Origin: Hofstenia miamia
Taxonomy: Eukaryota > Xenacoelomorpha > Acoela
Direction: 5' to 3'
DNA length: 64,000 bases
Assembly: GCA_004352715.1 (NCBI GenBank)
Contig: SCFE01000024.1
Span: forward strand, 1,552,776-1,616,775
In this document: one piece after another, positions 12,043 to 23,390 of the stretch
How the letters are laid out: every line of letters starts with the position of its first letter
Numbering within the stretch: the first letter of the stretch is position 1
Made by a program: the position numbers and the translations under genes
Notes under the pieces: model-generated
What the model was told of the DNA's origin: nothing
The model's database searches: none
What the model saw: the letters and a program-made list of their open reading frames with translations, nothing else

Positions 12043-12189
12043 GAGGTAAATGACTAAAAAATTGCTGCTTGGATTTGTGTAAAGTTGTTCTTGTATAATT
12101 CTCAATAATGCAAAGTCGTTCTTTGTAAGTTCATTAATCCATAATCCAATTGGTAATATTCAGGTCCGCGCCCAGGCTGGGCCCATCAT

Positions 12190-12640
12190 ATTGTTATGCA
12201 GAAAACATATAATGATCTGAGAAATGTTGCTTATATAAATGTTTTTGTGTCACCCTAAGTTTGATCTTGTATATTTCTTCTATTGTACCCCTTATCATAC
12301 ATATATTGTTTGGGGAACTGTTTGAATATNTATAAATGTTTAAATTTAGGGTCACCCTAAGGTTGTTCTTGTATATTTCTGCTATTGTACCCCTTATGAT
12401 ACATATATTGTTTGGGGAACTGTTTGAATTTAGGATAGCTATAAAGTATTTTCTGTATAATTCTTCTAATTGTTCTTTAGAAAACATATATTGCTTGGGG
12501 AATATTTGAATTTAGGATGGGTATAAAATATTTCTTGTATATTGCTTATTATTTGTGATGTAGAAAATGTATGTTGCATTGAGAAATGTTTGAATTTAGG
12601 ATATACATTAAGTTGTTCTTGTATATTAATTTGACAGATA
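12190..12640. repeat. diverged minisatellite array E
   Basis: Five or so diverged units (ACATATATTGTTTGGGGAACTG type). A single N at 12330 is flanked by about 100 bp that is nearly the same on both sides, which suggests overlapping contigs joined without merging. Confidence 0.75.
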
Positions 12641-12819
12641 TAGAATATCTATCTTACAATAGAATTTGCTATTTACAAAAATCTAAACACACAAAAAACA
12701 AGACAATAAAGATATATATTTCTACAAATGAATTTAACATTTAGAGAATATGTATTAAAGATTATATAAACTAAAATAATTAACTAATAGATAGAAAATG
12801 TTTAAGTTTAAACTATAAG

Positions 12820-13305
12820 AATAATAATATATGATTGCTTTAATTAACTTAATGTAACATTTAAAGTAAACACATTTCAACTCTAGTTTAAATGCGCTTA
12901 CACTAAATAAGAAATCAGGTAAATTTATTGCAATAAATAAAACAAAAACTACTTAAGTGTCTAAGGTCTTTATTGCTGTGTGGCAAAGCAAGCAATCCAT
13001 GTAGTTAGTTTCAGAAATACATTCAATTTACCGCAATAAAATCACATAAATTAGCTGTAGNAACAATAATAATATATGATTGCTTTAATTAACTTAATGT
13101 AACATTTAAAGTAAACACATTTCAACTCTAGTTTAAATGCGCTTACACTAAATAAGAAATCAGGTAAATTTATTGCAATAAATAAAACAAAAACTACTTA
13201 AGTGTCTAAGGTCTTTATTGCTGTGTGGCAAAGCAAGCAATCCATGTAGTTAGTTCCAGAAATACATTCAATTTACCGCAATAAAATCACATGAATTAGC
13301 TGTAG
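12820..13305. repeat. near-identical 241-bp direct duplication around a single N
   Basis: 12820-13060 and 13065-13305 differ at about two positions and are separated only by an N at 13061 and three bases. This is the signature of two contig ends covering the same locus rather than a biological duplication. Confidence 0.85.
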
Positions 13306-13439
13306 TATTCAATACATAACAGAAGTGTAGATCGATACACAACACAACAGCCAGCAATCCTAATGCGCGATTAATGCAAAGCTGCTATGTAGGGCGTTAC
13401 AATAAATATTAGTAAACAAACCTTCTCAATCTTTCTATT

Positions 13440-15231
13440 TATATATTTGATTGCTTAGAGAAATGTTTAAATTTAGGATCGCTATTAGGTTGATTTTGTA
13501 TAGGATTTATTGATTTTTAAGTCAAAAACATATATTGCATATAGAAATGTTTAAATTTAGGACGCCATAAAGCTGTTCTTGTATAAGTCTTATTTATTGT
13601 TAAGTAGAAAACNAAACATATATTCCTTATAGAAATGTTAAAATTTAGGATCGCCGTAGGTTGTTCTTGTATTTAGGTTTTTAATTTTTAAGTAGAAAAC
13701 ATATATTGCTTATAGAAATGTTAAAATTTAGGATCGCCGTAGGTTGTTTCATGTATAGGATTTATTGATTTTTAAGTCAAAAACATATATTGCATATAGA
13801 AATGTTTAAATTTAGGACGCCATAAAGCTGTTCTTGTATAAGTCTTATTTATTGTTAAGTAGAAAACATATATTGCTTATAGAAATGTTAAAATTTAGGA
13901 TCGCCGTAGGTTGTTCTTGTATTTAGGTTTTTAATTTTTAAGTAGAAAACATATATTGCTTANNNNNNNNNNNNNNNNNNNNNNNNNNNNNNNNNNNNNN
14001 NNNNNNNNNNNNNNNNNNNNNNNNNNNNNNNNNNNNNNNNNNNNNNNNNNNNNNNNNNNNNNNNNNNNNNNNNNNNNNNNNNNNNNNNNNNNNNNNNNNN
14101 NNNNNNNNNNNNNNNNNNNNNNNNNNNNNNNNNNNNNNNNNNNNNNNNNNNNNNNNNNNNNNNNNNNNNNNNNNNNNNNNNNNNNNNNNNNNNNNNNNNN
14201 NNNNNNNNNNNNNNNNNNNNNNNNNNNNNNTATATTGCTTAGAGAAATGTTTAAATTTAGGATCGCTGTAAGGTTGTTCCTGTATAAGCCATATTCATTG
14301 TTGAGTAGAAAACATATATTGCTTAGAAAAATGTTTAAATTTAAAATCGCATTAAGGTTGTTCCTGTATAGGATCTATTGAATTTTAAGAAAGTAACATA
14401 CATTGCTTATGTTGTTTTTGTATATTTCTTCTTAAATTGTATGTAGAAAACATATATTGCTTAAAGAAAAGTTTAAATTTAGAATCGCTGTAAGATTGTT
14501 CTTGTATAGGATCTATTGATTTTTAAGTGAAAAACATATATTGCTTATAGAAATGTTTAAATTTAGGACGATATAAAGCTGTTCTTGTATAAGTCTTATT
14601 TATTGTTAAGTAGAAAACATATATTGCTTATGGAAATGTTAAAATTTAGGATCGCTGTAAAGGTTGTTCTTGTATATTTCTTCTCAATTCTTAAGTATAA
14701 AACTATATTGCTTAGAGAAATGTTTGAATTTAGAATCGCTGTAAGGTATTTCTTGTATAGGATCTAATGATTAAGTGAAAAACATATATTTCTAAGAGAA
14801 AGTTTTGAATTTAGGATCGCCCTAATTTTGTTCTTGTATATTTCTTCTCAATTCTTAGGTATAAAACATATATTGCTTAGAGAAATGTTTGAATTTAGGA
14901 TCGCTGAAAGGTTGTTCCTGTATAGTATCTATTGATTTTTAAGTGAAAAACATATATTGCTTAGGGAAATGTTTGAATTTAGGATCGCCGTTTAGTTGTT
15001 GTAGTATAGTTCCAATTAACTTTTAAGTGAAAAACATATATTTCTAAGAGAAATGTTTGAATTTAGGATCGCCCTAAGGTTGTTCTTGTATATTTCTTCT
15101 CAATTCTTAAGTATAAAACATATATTGCTTAGAGAAATGTTTGAATTTAGGATCGCCGAAAGGTTGTTCCTGTATAGTATCTATTGATTTTTAAGTGAAA
15201 AACATATATTGTTTAGAGAAAGTTTAAATAT
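13440..15231. repeat. 84-bp minisatellite array F
   Basis: About 20 units, with a single N (13613) and a 268-base gap (13963-14230). Unlike the others it runs straight into the 3' part of an element (15232), so in this copy the array sits where the element's 5' half should be. Short leucine/arginine-rich open frames here are translated repeat. Confidence 0.9.
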
Positions 15232-15655
15232 AGGTGGTAAATACCTGGCCTACAGGCAAGATTACAGATTTTCAGGCTATATACAAAAGTAAAAATTTCA
15301 ACTTTGGACTGGAATAGCAGTGTCACGTTTATATTTAGAAAGTTTTGTACAAGGAATAGGTTAGAGTACTTAAAGTCCTCTGTCCGTTAAATGTATAAAA
15401 TTGGAATTTGGTTCAGGCATTAATTGGCAACAGGCAACCAAAGTAAAAAAGTCGAAAAATCTAATTTTTAAAATTGGCAAAATAGGCTTTTTGTGGAAAC
15501 CTGAATTTTTGCGTCTAATAATGATTTTTCAATGTCTACAATTTCAGGTAGAAAAAGTAGCACTTTTCCAAAAAAAAATTGCACAAATTCTCCAATTTCA
15601 CGCCACTATAAATGATTTTTTGAAGAGAAAATCAAATGTATAGTCATTTACTTTG
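15232..15655 (+). mobile_element. Helentron/HINE-like element, 3' fragment (copy 5)
   Basis: Matches the part of copy 1 after its gap (about 1774-2147), including the stem-loop remnant (TAAATGA near 15609 and TAGTCATTTA at 15641-15650). It breaks off just before the right inverted repeat, so the terminal hairpin is lost. Confidence 0.6.
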
Positions 15656-18049
15656 ATAAATAATTAATTAATTGCTCCATGTGACAACGTTTGTAATTTT
15701 TCAATTTGATCAACATATTTCTTGTAAGTTGTGAACTTTTTAAAACCGAATTTTAAGAATTAAAGTTTTTCTCAGACTAAATCATGCAATCAGATTTTAT
15801 TTCATGGCAATAATGCTTTCTAATAAAATGTCTAGCTGGCATTTTAATACATTATATTCATTTTTTTATGTAGAATTCTAAGAAATATTTCGTATCAATA
15901 CATTAGAATGTCATCAATATTGAAATATATTTATATAATTTCTATAGAAAATTTTAAATTGTATTGAGGCTGTTTCTCTTTTGTGAAACTTGAAAGCTAA
16001 AAGCTTTCTCGTGACCTAATAATAAATCATAAAAATTAAAATTTTTAAAAAACTGGACTTTTACAAAACGAAAAAATTTTTAAAAAATATTATATGAATA
16101 AAATATGTATCTATTAATGTAGTTTACATTCTGATGGTTTTACTATGGAACCATTTATTATTTTTATATATGTTTCTTTTATGCAACACTAAATATATTG
16201 CAGGAAAAGTTTTTTTGAAATATTGGAAGCTGTAGAATGCTTCAAATATCATAAATTCGAATTTTTTTATAGAAATGTTAACATTTCTTAAATATAAAAA
16301 TAACTGCAAACATAATTATTTTCTTTTCTCTAATTATAGCACTTCTTGAGGTTTAAACTTTAGCATATGTTCTAATTTTTATCATGTTCAGACTGAAGGA
16401 TTTACTGTTTTAGAAAATGCAGTACATAATTTTAGTCAAATAGAAAACATGTTTTAGAACAATATAACAATTTACAAGTTGAAATCATTTTCCGGTCTTA
16501 GCCTGGATATTGTTAAATGACCATTATTATGAAAGAATAAGCCAGAACTAGAATATGATATTTTATTGCTGCATCCAAACTGATTTATTTACGAAAACTT
16601 TTTTGAATTTTTCCAGTTGCAATTTTTGGGTGGATATTGAAATGCCGGGTTCAGACAGATATTCAAATTTCACGAACCTATGGCTAAACTTCCATTCACA
16701 TCTAGTTTTTTTGGAAATTGTTTATAAAGTAACAATCCATATATTTGAGAAATATAGGTATTCAACAACACAAATCAACTATTTTATTATATATAAATGC
16801 TGAGCATATCAAATTCAAGAATTGAAGCAAAATTCAATTTCAAATTTACCCTTTATCTAAATAATATGAGAAATTTTGTTTTGAGAATGTTTCCAATGAA
16901 TGATTCGGTTGTTATTGCTGTGGGCCCCTTTAGGGTGCAGCAATAGCAACCTCTACATAGGAAAAAAGATCAAAGATACTACTCTTAGCATTAAAATTTC
17001 AATATGCTACTGCAAATTTTCCTTCAAATTGACCTTAGATCATTTGTTTTATTTTTATTTATTTAATGCAATAATGAAATTATTGTATGGTACATGGAAA
17101 ATCTATATACACATATTATCGATTAGTCGAAAAGCTCAAAAATTGAATAACATGAGTAAAAAATATTTCTTTTCTTGAAAAATTTAAAATCTGTTTACAG
17201 TTAAGCTATAAGTTATTCATATTTATAACAAATGTACATTTGTCATTTGAATAATATCATAGCATATATAGTCACATCGTATATATAAAACAATGGATTT
17301 AATTATACTAATTCAATACATTGTGTGCTGATTGCATATTTCTCTTAAATCTAGATAATTAAACCATGTGTGTTTCCCCCAACACAAATTTTCTGTAGCA
17401 ACAAAACATTGCAGACAGTAGCAGTCAATTAGATTGTAATGATGATATATACAATGCAATTGAATATTAATCAAATAACTTGGAATAGAAAATGTAGTGG
17501 TGATAAAGCTTATCAGATAGTTTATTACTATGTGTCGCAAAGTTCATGTTGTCAATATTAATTTGAGGAATAAAATTATTGGAATTTTCTGAAGGATACT
17601 TGAAATTTCTAGTCCTTTCTGCACCCAAGCTTCTGCTTGACAAAACCAAAATATCTGCAGTATTAATGAAGATATGATTACAAAATCCATCCACATTTCC
17701 ATTATTTGATGCAGATTGTCTATACATATTTGTTTTCAATAAATGTGTTTTCAATTTGCATTGTGTTCTACACACTACAGGAATTGCAATTGTCAGTTTG
17801 GTATTGGTTGTCGAAATGGTAGTGTGAAATTGGATGTCCAATTTACTATTAACAAATATTAATTGAAAAAAATCGAAATGATTGCAGGGTCGAGGGGTGC
17901 AACCCCCGCACCACCCAGTACTGGGTGTTCTCTTCACTAAGCTCATCAATGATAAAGTCACAATCAATTAATGAAAGTTCATTTTCACTAAATTCGTTTG
18001 AGCACTTTCTGCATTTACTGTGTGCAGTTGAATCCAAAGTTGAGGTAGC
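15656..18049. other. AT-rich DNA, no gene recognised; palindromic G+C patch at 17.9 kb
   Basis: Contains only short chance open frames. At 17886-17927 there is a G+C-rich patch, GGGGTGCAACCCC then the perfect 16-bp palindrome CACCCAGTACTGGGTG (17912-17927), which may be the tip of an old DNA transposon. Confidence 0.5.
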
Positions 18050-19870
18050 AANTTTCAAAAATTCTTGACAATATTGATGTGATGCTAATTGGTTTCAAAT
18101 TATTTTGATTTTGGAATTGGTATTATTATAGCAGTTTTCCAAATTTTCGGGAATATAATAGTTCTTTGCGATTCTTCAAATATATAATGAACTATTGGTG
18201 TAATTATATAAGAAAATTTTTTAATATACCAATATGGGTTTTTGACGTTTTTCAATGCATGACATACTTGATGCATTGCTAAGGATGGAATCTCTTCAGT
18301 ATCTATATTAGAAGTTCTAGGTTGTGTGTAATTCAAATCATTTGATACATTAGTAAACACTTTGTTGATTTCATTTGCATCAAAGTCTTTATTCAGCTTT
18401 GATAGTGTATTGCGTACCATAAGTTGATTTATTATTACATCGTATGATTTCCTCAAATACTTCAAAAATATATATTATTCATTAAACAGTTTAGTTTTTC
18501 AATGTTTTCAAATGGAATTGTCACTTTTTCTTTGCCTGTTATAAGTGAAGATTCTGCTATTAAACCAAGATGATCTGTAGAAACTCCAGCTTGAAATGTG
18601 TAACAATTTTTATATAAATTTGAATGAGAGGCTACAACATTATTTAGGTTTCTTAATTTTCTTGTATTTTTATTATTGAGTTTTGTCATTCAGATAGAAC
18701 TTGATAGCTCATCAACATTCAGATTATTAAAGTTTATACAATCAGGCAATATACATTGACTTCTTATTAGCACAATAATTCTACATTAATTGCTTCAGAA
18801 AATACTACGAGACTGCTTTCAATATTGCTTTTAACATAAATACATCCACCATAACCTCTGTGCATTTTATTCGAAATTTCCTGATCTTTTCTAAAACAAA
18901 AATATCCAGCCAGTTGAGCATAACTTTCAAATATTTCACAGTCAAACCAAATTTCACTAAATAAATATGACAATCTTTTGAAAAAATAGAGCGGTTGCAT
19001 TCCTCAGGGTATGAAGTGCTGCAATTTCCAAATTTATTTTTACAAGGATTATTCTTATTTCGACAATTTGTATATATGATTTTCTGCACAGAACATGCAC
19101 ACATGTGATTTTTTAAACACTTATTTCTTGAGTGTCCATATATTCCACAGTTAGAACGCTTATGTGCATAAAAATGTTCAGTGACCTTGTACATCTGAAG
19201 ACCAATATATATGCTGTTGTCAAGCAAGAATGTCCGCACTTTTGAAGCTACTTTGCCGAAAATAATTAAGGTTTTGCTGTATCCGTTAATCTTAGTGAAT
19301 AATATTTCAAACATTGAATCACTTAAACCACACAAATCTTGCAGCTTTGGGATTTCAACAAATATTTTTTCTTTAATTTCAGGTGCACTTAAATTTTCTA
19401 AAAAATAAATCGGTACATTTTTAGCTTAGGTGCAATCTTTTTGTATTCTACAAAATTATAAGACTTATTTTTCCCTCAACATCAGCTTCAGATTCACAGG
19501 CATCATTCTTATTTGGGAATATCTTTCTAATTTCAGGAAAATCCTTAGTATCTTGAATTTCTTTAAGAATATCTTGCGTAACAATTGAAATGTCAGTGCT
19601 TGGTTATAAGTTCTTAATTCGCTAAATTTTTGCTTGAACATTTAATATATTAGCTGTTTTCGGTTTAATTTATTTCTTTTTAAAATATTGGAGTAGCTTT
19701 CTTCATTATGACTGACAGTATTTTCCAATTTCAATAAGCTTTTATGTTCAGACAAAATAGAGTCGTGGCTCAAAAAAAGTGCATCATCTATAGTTTTACC
19801 TCTTAAACAATTTACTAACTTCTTCAATTCGTTAAATTTGTTAATAATTTCATTATTCATATACATATCA
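18050..19870 (-). pseudogene. LINE (jockey/CR1-like) relic: ORF1 zinc knuckles, endonuclease, start of RT
   Basis: Read on the minus strand in several frames. 19335-18805 holds a Cys/His-rich stretch (CGIYGHSRNKC, CACS, CRNKNNPC, GNCSTSYPEEC) like the ORF1 zinc knuckles of jockey-type LINEs, with one knuckle cysteine replaced by Tyr. 18950-18770 reads LAGYFCFRKDQ and RGYGGCIYVKSNI, the apurinic endonuclease signature. Near 18590 STDHLGLI corresponds to the SDH motif. 18465-18100 is the linker ending in PKIWKTAIIIPIPKSK, and a shifted frame then reads LKPISITSILSRIFE, reverse-transcriptase motif 1. The catalytic RT core is absent. Frameshifts and deletions make it non-functional. The clade is uncertain. 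Confidence 0.75.
18052..18052. other. single-N scaffold join
   Basis: One N lies exactly where the LINE relic stops, so the apparent truncation may be an assembly join. Confidence 0.8.
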
Positions 19871-20189
19871 TGTAGAATTTTAAATTATATTTAAAATATA
19901 CACATTAAAAAAATTCACCTTACTCTCCCACCATTAATATATCTGTTTATTAATAGACGTTTGTATTGCATTCCTTTGCACTACATTGTTATTCTTGAGT
20001 GCCGACATTATCTGTATTCAACAGAAGCCCATGAATCTCTACCTAGAATATGTTTGATAAAGCACAGTAAATTTTTGTAGCTACAAATTATGACACAAGT
20101 GAATGCACCTGATATGATATTAGTTGCTTGCACAACAGATAGCAATGAATATTTCTTGTTAATATCTTATGGTAAGCCTATCAGAAAGG

Positions 20190-21370
20190 ATAGAACTAAC
20201 AAAACCGGATGTATGAAAAGTCACACGGAAAAATAGAAAATCTTCTCAATGATGAAATACCCGAATGCATTGAGGTCACTCTCTTAGAAATTGATAAACT
20301 ACGAATATTTATTTGGTGTTTGTATATGCCTCCGAAACATACTAGTGAAATGAACCAAGATGCATTTAACTTTGTTATTGACAAATCTGGCGGTTTCCTC
20401 AACTTTAATTTGTAAACTTTGGATGACTCACACTTGTAAAACTTTTATTTGAGGAAGAGTACAACGTATGCCAACAATTTATAGGTTTTCGAACAAGTAA
20501 GCATTTTGCCTTATCATAGAAAATGGCTACAAATTTCTCTAACATTTAAAATCGAAGAGCTTTTAATTAATTCGTCAAAAATGAATGTTTTCGTCACCCG
20601 GTTCAAAAGTCAAAATGGAAGAATTATATGAAATCGAAAATTGTAAACGATCTAAATCAAATTATAATAATGTGATAAAAGACCAAGATGCAAATAATCA
20701 TTCTAATGATTTAGAAATATCAAATGACTCTTGTTAACTTAGCAGAATACAAGCCTCCCTATTTAAGTACGGAAATGATTCACGCAATATTTTTATACAT
20801 ACCTCAATTGCTTCCGTTTCAAAACTTCTTAAGAAATGATTAAAGCAACTCCTGAGCCTAAGACAAACAAATCAAGCGATTTTCAAACATTCGTTTTTGG
20901 GTAATTCTTAAAATTTCATCTTCAATAAATGCATACGAATCAAATGTTCCTAGTATTAAGAAAGCCGATCCATTAAGATCCAATAATGATCAGCCAATTG
21001 CAATTAGTTCGCCAATAACCAAGACATTCGAAAAATAGTTAACTGAGCAAATATTTGATTAAATGTGCACAATCTATTATCAAACTCCCAATTCGGATTT
21101 CATTAAACTGAGGTTCTATTAATGCTACTAAAATATGGAGGGCATTACTTAATTCTAATAAATTTGTAAGCTATAACTTGTCTAGAACTTTCAAAAGCCT
21201 TTGATGCTAACAATAGCTCACTTAGAAAAAGAAGAAGAAGAAATATTTAAAAATTGTGTGAGCAATAAAGAATACTGATAACAATTTTGAAAGCATCAAA
21301 AAAAGAAATCAAACAAATAGTATAAAAAAACACTTAGAAATTTTAAATAATAGTAAAAAACTGATAATTT
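20190..21370 (+). pseudogene. LINE relic: endonuclease end and RT motifs
   Basis: 20209-20415 reads ECIEVTLLEIDKLRIFIWC then LYMPPKHTSE, the YxPP region of LINE endonucleases. Further on, in broken frames, NDQPIAISSPITKTFEK (about 20975-21035), LLSNSQFGFH (about 21080-21110) and LELSKAFDA (about 21181-21207) are RT motifs 1, 2 and A. Only the first Asp of the RT active site is represented and stops are frequent. It is head-to-head with the minus-strand LINE at 18.05-19.87 kb; being on opposite strands they are separate insertions. Confidence 0.7.
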
Positions 21371-22334
21371 GTTATTTACTCTAATTCCAGACAGTAAATT
21401 AAACAATATTTTTTTTGCACTGGTTACCTGCTTACAATGATATATTTCAAAGAACATTTTTTAGCATAACTATGTAAATAACATGCATTCAATGAGCAAT
21501 ATGTAATATATTTCACTAGGCCAATGACACCTGCATATACCTCAATGTACCTAGCACTGGAATTGGAATTTGTAGCTTTAAATTGTAATAAATTGTCAAA
21601 GTATTCTCATATGTAAATTATTTAGCATATAAAACAATACACATATAAATTATATGATTTAGCCAATGGCGAGTTAATTTGTCATGTAAACTTAAAGTGA
21701 TTTGATATCCCAGTAGATCTTTTATGTTCTGAAATTCTTCTGGGAAATTGTCTTGAAGTTTACCACGTAAGTTAAATTGATGGCATTATTTTTACTACTA
21801 TGCCTACTAGTATTATTATTGGATATTGCCTAAAAATCTACATATTCAAGGTGTCAGTAAAAAATCATTCTATGCGTTGACATACGCCACCTATGAATGA
21901 ATATTTGCTAGTTCAAGTGTATAACATTGGCTCTACCTCCCAGAAGTTAAATCGAATCAATCTGAAAACTGAGTTAGACCAAAACGTATTTTAAGATTTC
22001 TTTTCATAAAATCCACCAATTAGTTTTTGAGAAATCCTGTTGACAAACACATCAATAGAAGAGGCGATAACAATACCTCGTTAGCGGTGGTAATAAATAT
22101 ATAAAAATTTATATTTTAGCTAATAGTATCGAAATGCATTTTGGTAGAACGGCTACTTGATCAGTAGCAGATCAAAAATTGGAAACAGTAAAATTTACTA
22201 TTATACCGATCATTGATGGTAGTCCAAAGCATAGTTTTCAGTTGGAAAGAAAGTAAGCTGGGGAGGGAGGGGGGTTCTAATAAATTAATTCAAGAGAATG
22301 GGTGGATGAAATTGGCCTAGTAAACAACATGATT
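21371..22334. other. AT-rich DNA, nothing recognised
   Basis: No long open frame and no repeat family recognised. Confidence 0.5.
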
Positions 22335-22795
22335 GAAAAAGTAATTAAATGAGGAGTTACCCATGACCCATGCGACCCACCAGTATAGCGACCGATTACC
22401 CATGTGGCTCACGACCCATGCTTTTTATTCCGAACTGACCCACCGGTTTATGTGACACAGGTGCTCGTAATTACATTTCACCTTGAAAATTCCAACAAAG
22501 AGCTTTTATTCAAATAATATTGTTCTTGTATGCATTAAGGACAATGCAGAGCGACTCAACTATTACGCGATTGCATGGAATTGCGTTGTGCAGTAGCAAT
22601 ATTTCTGCAGTTAAGTGCACTAAAATAGCATTCATTTTCAGAAGGGTTTCCAAAGATCAATATCTTAATGTTATTAATGATAATCGTGGGTCATGACCCA
22701 TGTGATTGTGACCCACGACCTTATGCTACTTATCCCGAATGTACGACCCAATCTGAACCATTTATCCATGGGTCACTGACCCATTCCCAGCTCTA
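22335..22795. repeat. GACCCA/TGGGTC-rich repeat, possible old hAT-type MITE
   Basis: Both ends are dense in GACCCATG (22352-22450 and 22680-22790) around an AT-rich middle. A perfect palindrome TGGGTCATGACCCA lies near 22688. A similar patch is at 28915-28990. I could not define matching terminal repeats or a target duplication. Confidence 0.45.
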
Positions 22796-22940
22796 CTGAT
22801 AAGGCAATTGTTGTGCTATTTAGGAAATACTTTTTATGGCATTCCTAAATATTTAAATTCATAAATGAATACTTTTTGATTTGTTTATGGGGAGGGAAAG
22901 ATACAGATTTCTACAGCACATCAAAAATAGTTTGTTGAAA

Positions 22941-23390
22941 ATGTTTGTATTCAACACTAGCCCAACAGTTATTTTTTTATCCTTCATAATTGCATGCAAT
23001 GCTTCAATATCTGCATACTATATTATTACTGTTGGAACTAACAACATTCGAATGGAGGAGCCCTACAATGATGTTATAATAAGATTTTGGAGCAAACAGC
23101 AGGAAGAAATAGAATTTAAAATAAATATTGCAAAAACAAAGAGAGGTGATACAATTCGTTTTTGGCGCACAGGAAGTTATATTGGAAAAATTGAAGGCTT
23201 TTGGTTATGCATGAATGAAACAAAATCCTCGAATTATTGGATTTTTTGGGATCTTAAGGTGAGAGCAGTCCATTGGAGTACTAAGAGTAACAAAAAAATT
23301 TCTAGTTTAGCTAGAGTTGAAAAAGACACTGGAGGCCGTTTGAATGGAAATACATGTGACTGGTTAAAATTCAACTTCACTAGTAAATGA
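22941..23390 (+). CDS. small predicted secreted protein, possibly PLAT-like
   Basis: A 149-residue frame. The ATG at 22941 is preferred to upstream non-ATG codons because it starts a clean signal peptide: a short N-terminus, hydrophobic TVIFLSFIIA, and small residues before a likely cut near residue 25 (SISA/YY). The mature part begins YYIITVGTNN and alternates beta-strand-like segments, with YNDVIIRFW, DTIRFWR, YIGKIEGFWLCMN and IFWDLKVRAVHW. This layout weakly resembles PLAT/LH2 beta-sandwich domains (TGN near the start, a G-x-I strand, then W before the last strand). Only two mature cysteines are seen. It is uninterrupted, unlike the surrounding relics. No intron signal or close AATAAA was found, so it could also be one exon of a longer gene. 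Function not recognised. Confidence 0.45.
   Translation: MFVFNTSPTVIFLSFIIACNASISAYYIITVGTNNIRMEEPYNDVIIRFWSKQQEEIEFKINIAKTKRGDTIRFWRTGSYIGKIEGFWLCMNETKSSNYWIFWDLKVRAVHWSTKSNKKISSLARVEKDTGGRLNGNTCDWLKFNFTSK

Larger units (their letters stand above)
10599..12059 (+). mobile_element. Helentron/HINE-like element, copy 4 (complete, no gap)
   Basis: Left repeat TAATACACTTC (10599-10609), right repeat CAAGTGTATTA (12006-12016), hairpin 12021-12042, end CTAAAA (12054-12059). It follows copies 1-3 to about 11150, then is a diverged version of the same core, with more AGGCTTTTT motifs. This is the only copy readable end to end (about 1.46 kb), so it shows that no protein is encoded. The open frame at 11869-12057 spans the hairpins and is not a gene. 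Confidence 0.62.

Noticed and set aside
11869-12057. 62-codon frame MMGNGPVGEWG...
   Set aside because: It spans the two hairpins of element copy 4 and is broken in the other copies.
14585-14767. Leu/Arg-rich frames in array F
   Set aside because: Period-84 repeat happens to be open in one frame; it is divisible by 3, so repeats of the same peptide are expected by chance.
17467-17967. 166-codon minus-strand frame
   Set aside because: No domain, low-complexity composition, ends in the palindromic G+C patch; no support as a gene.
20190-21370. The two head-to-head LINE pieces as one inverted element
   Set aside because: Both encode an endonuclease region, so they are two copies in opposite orientation rather than parts of one.
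22335-22795. A defined hAT element with clear ends
   Set aside because: The GACCCA-rich borders do not form convincing terminal inverted repeats and no 8-bp duplication was found; kept only as a repeat.
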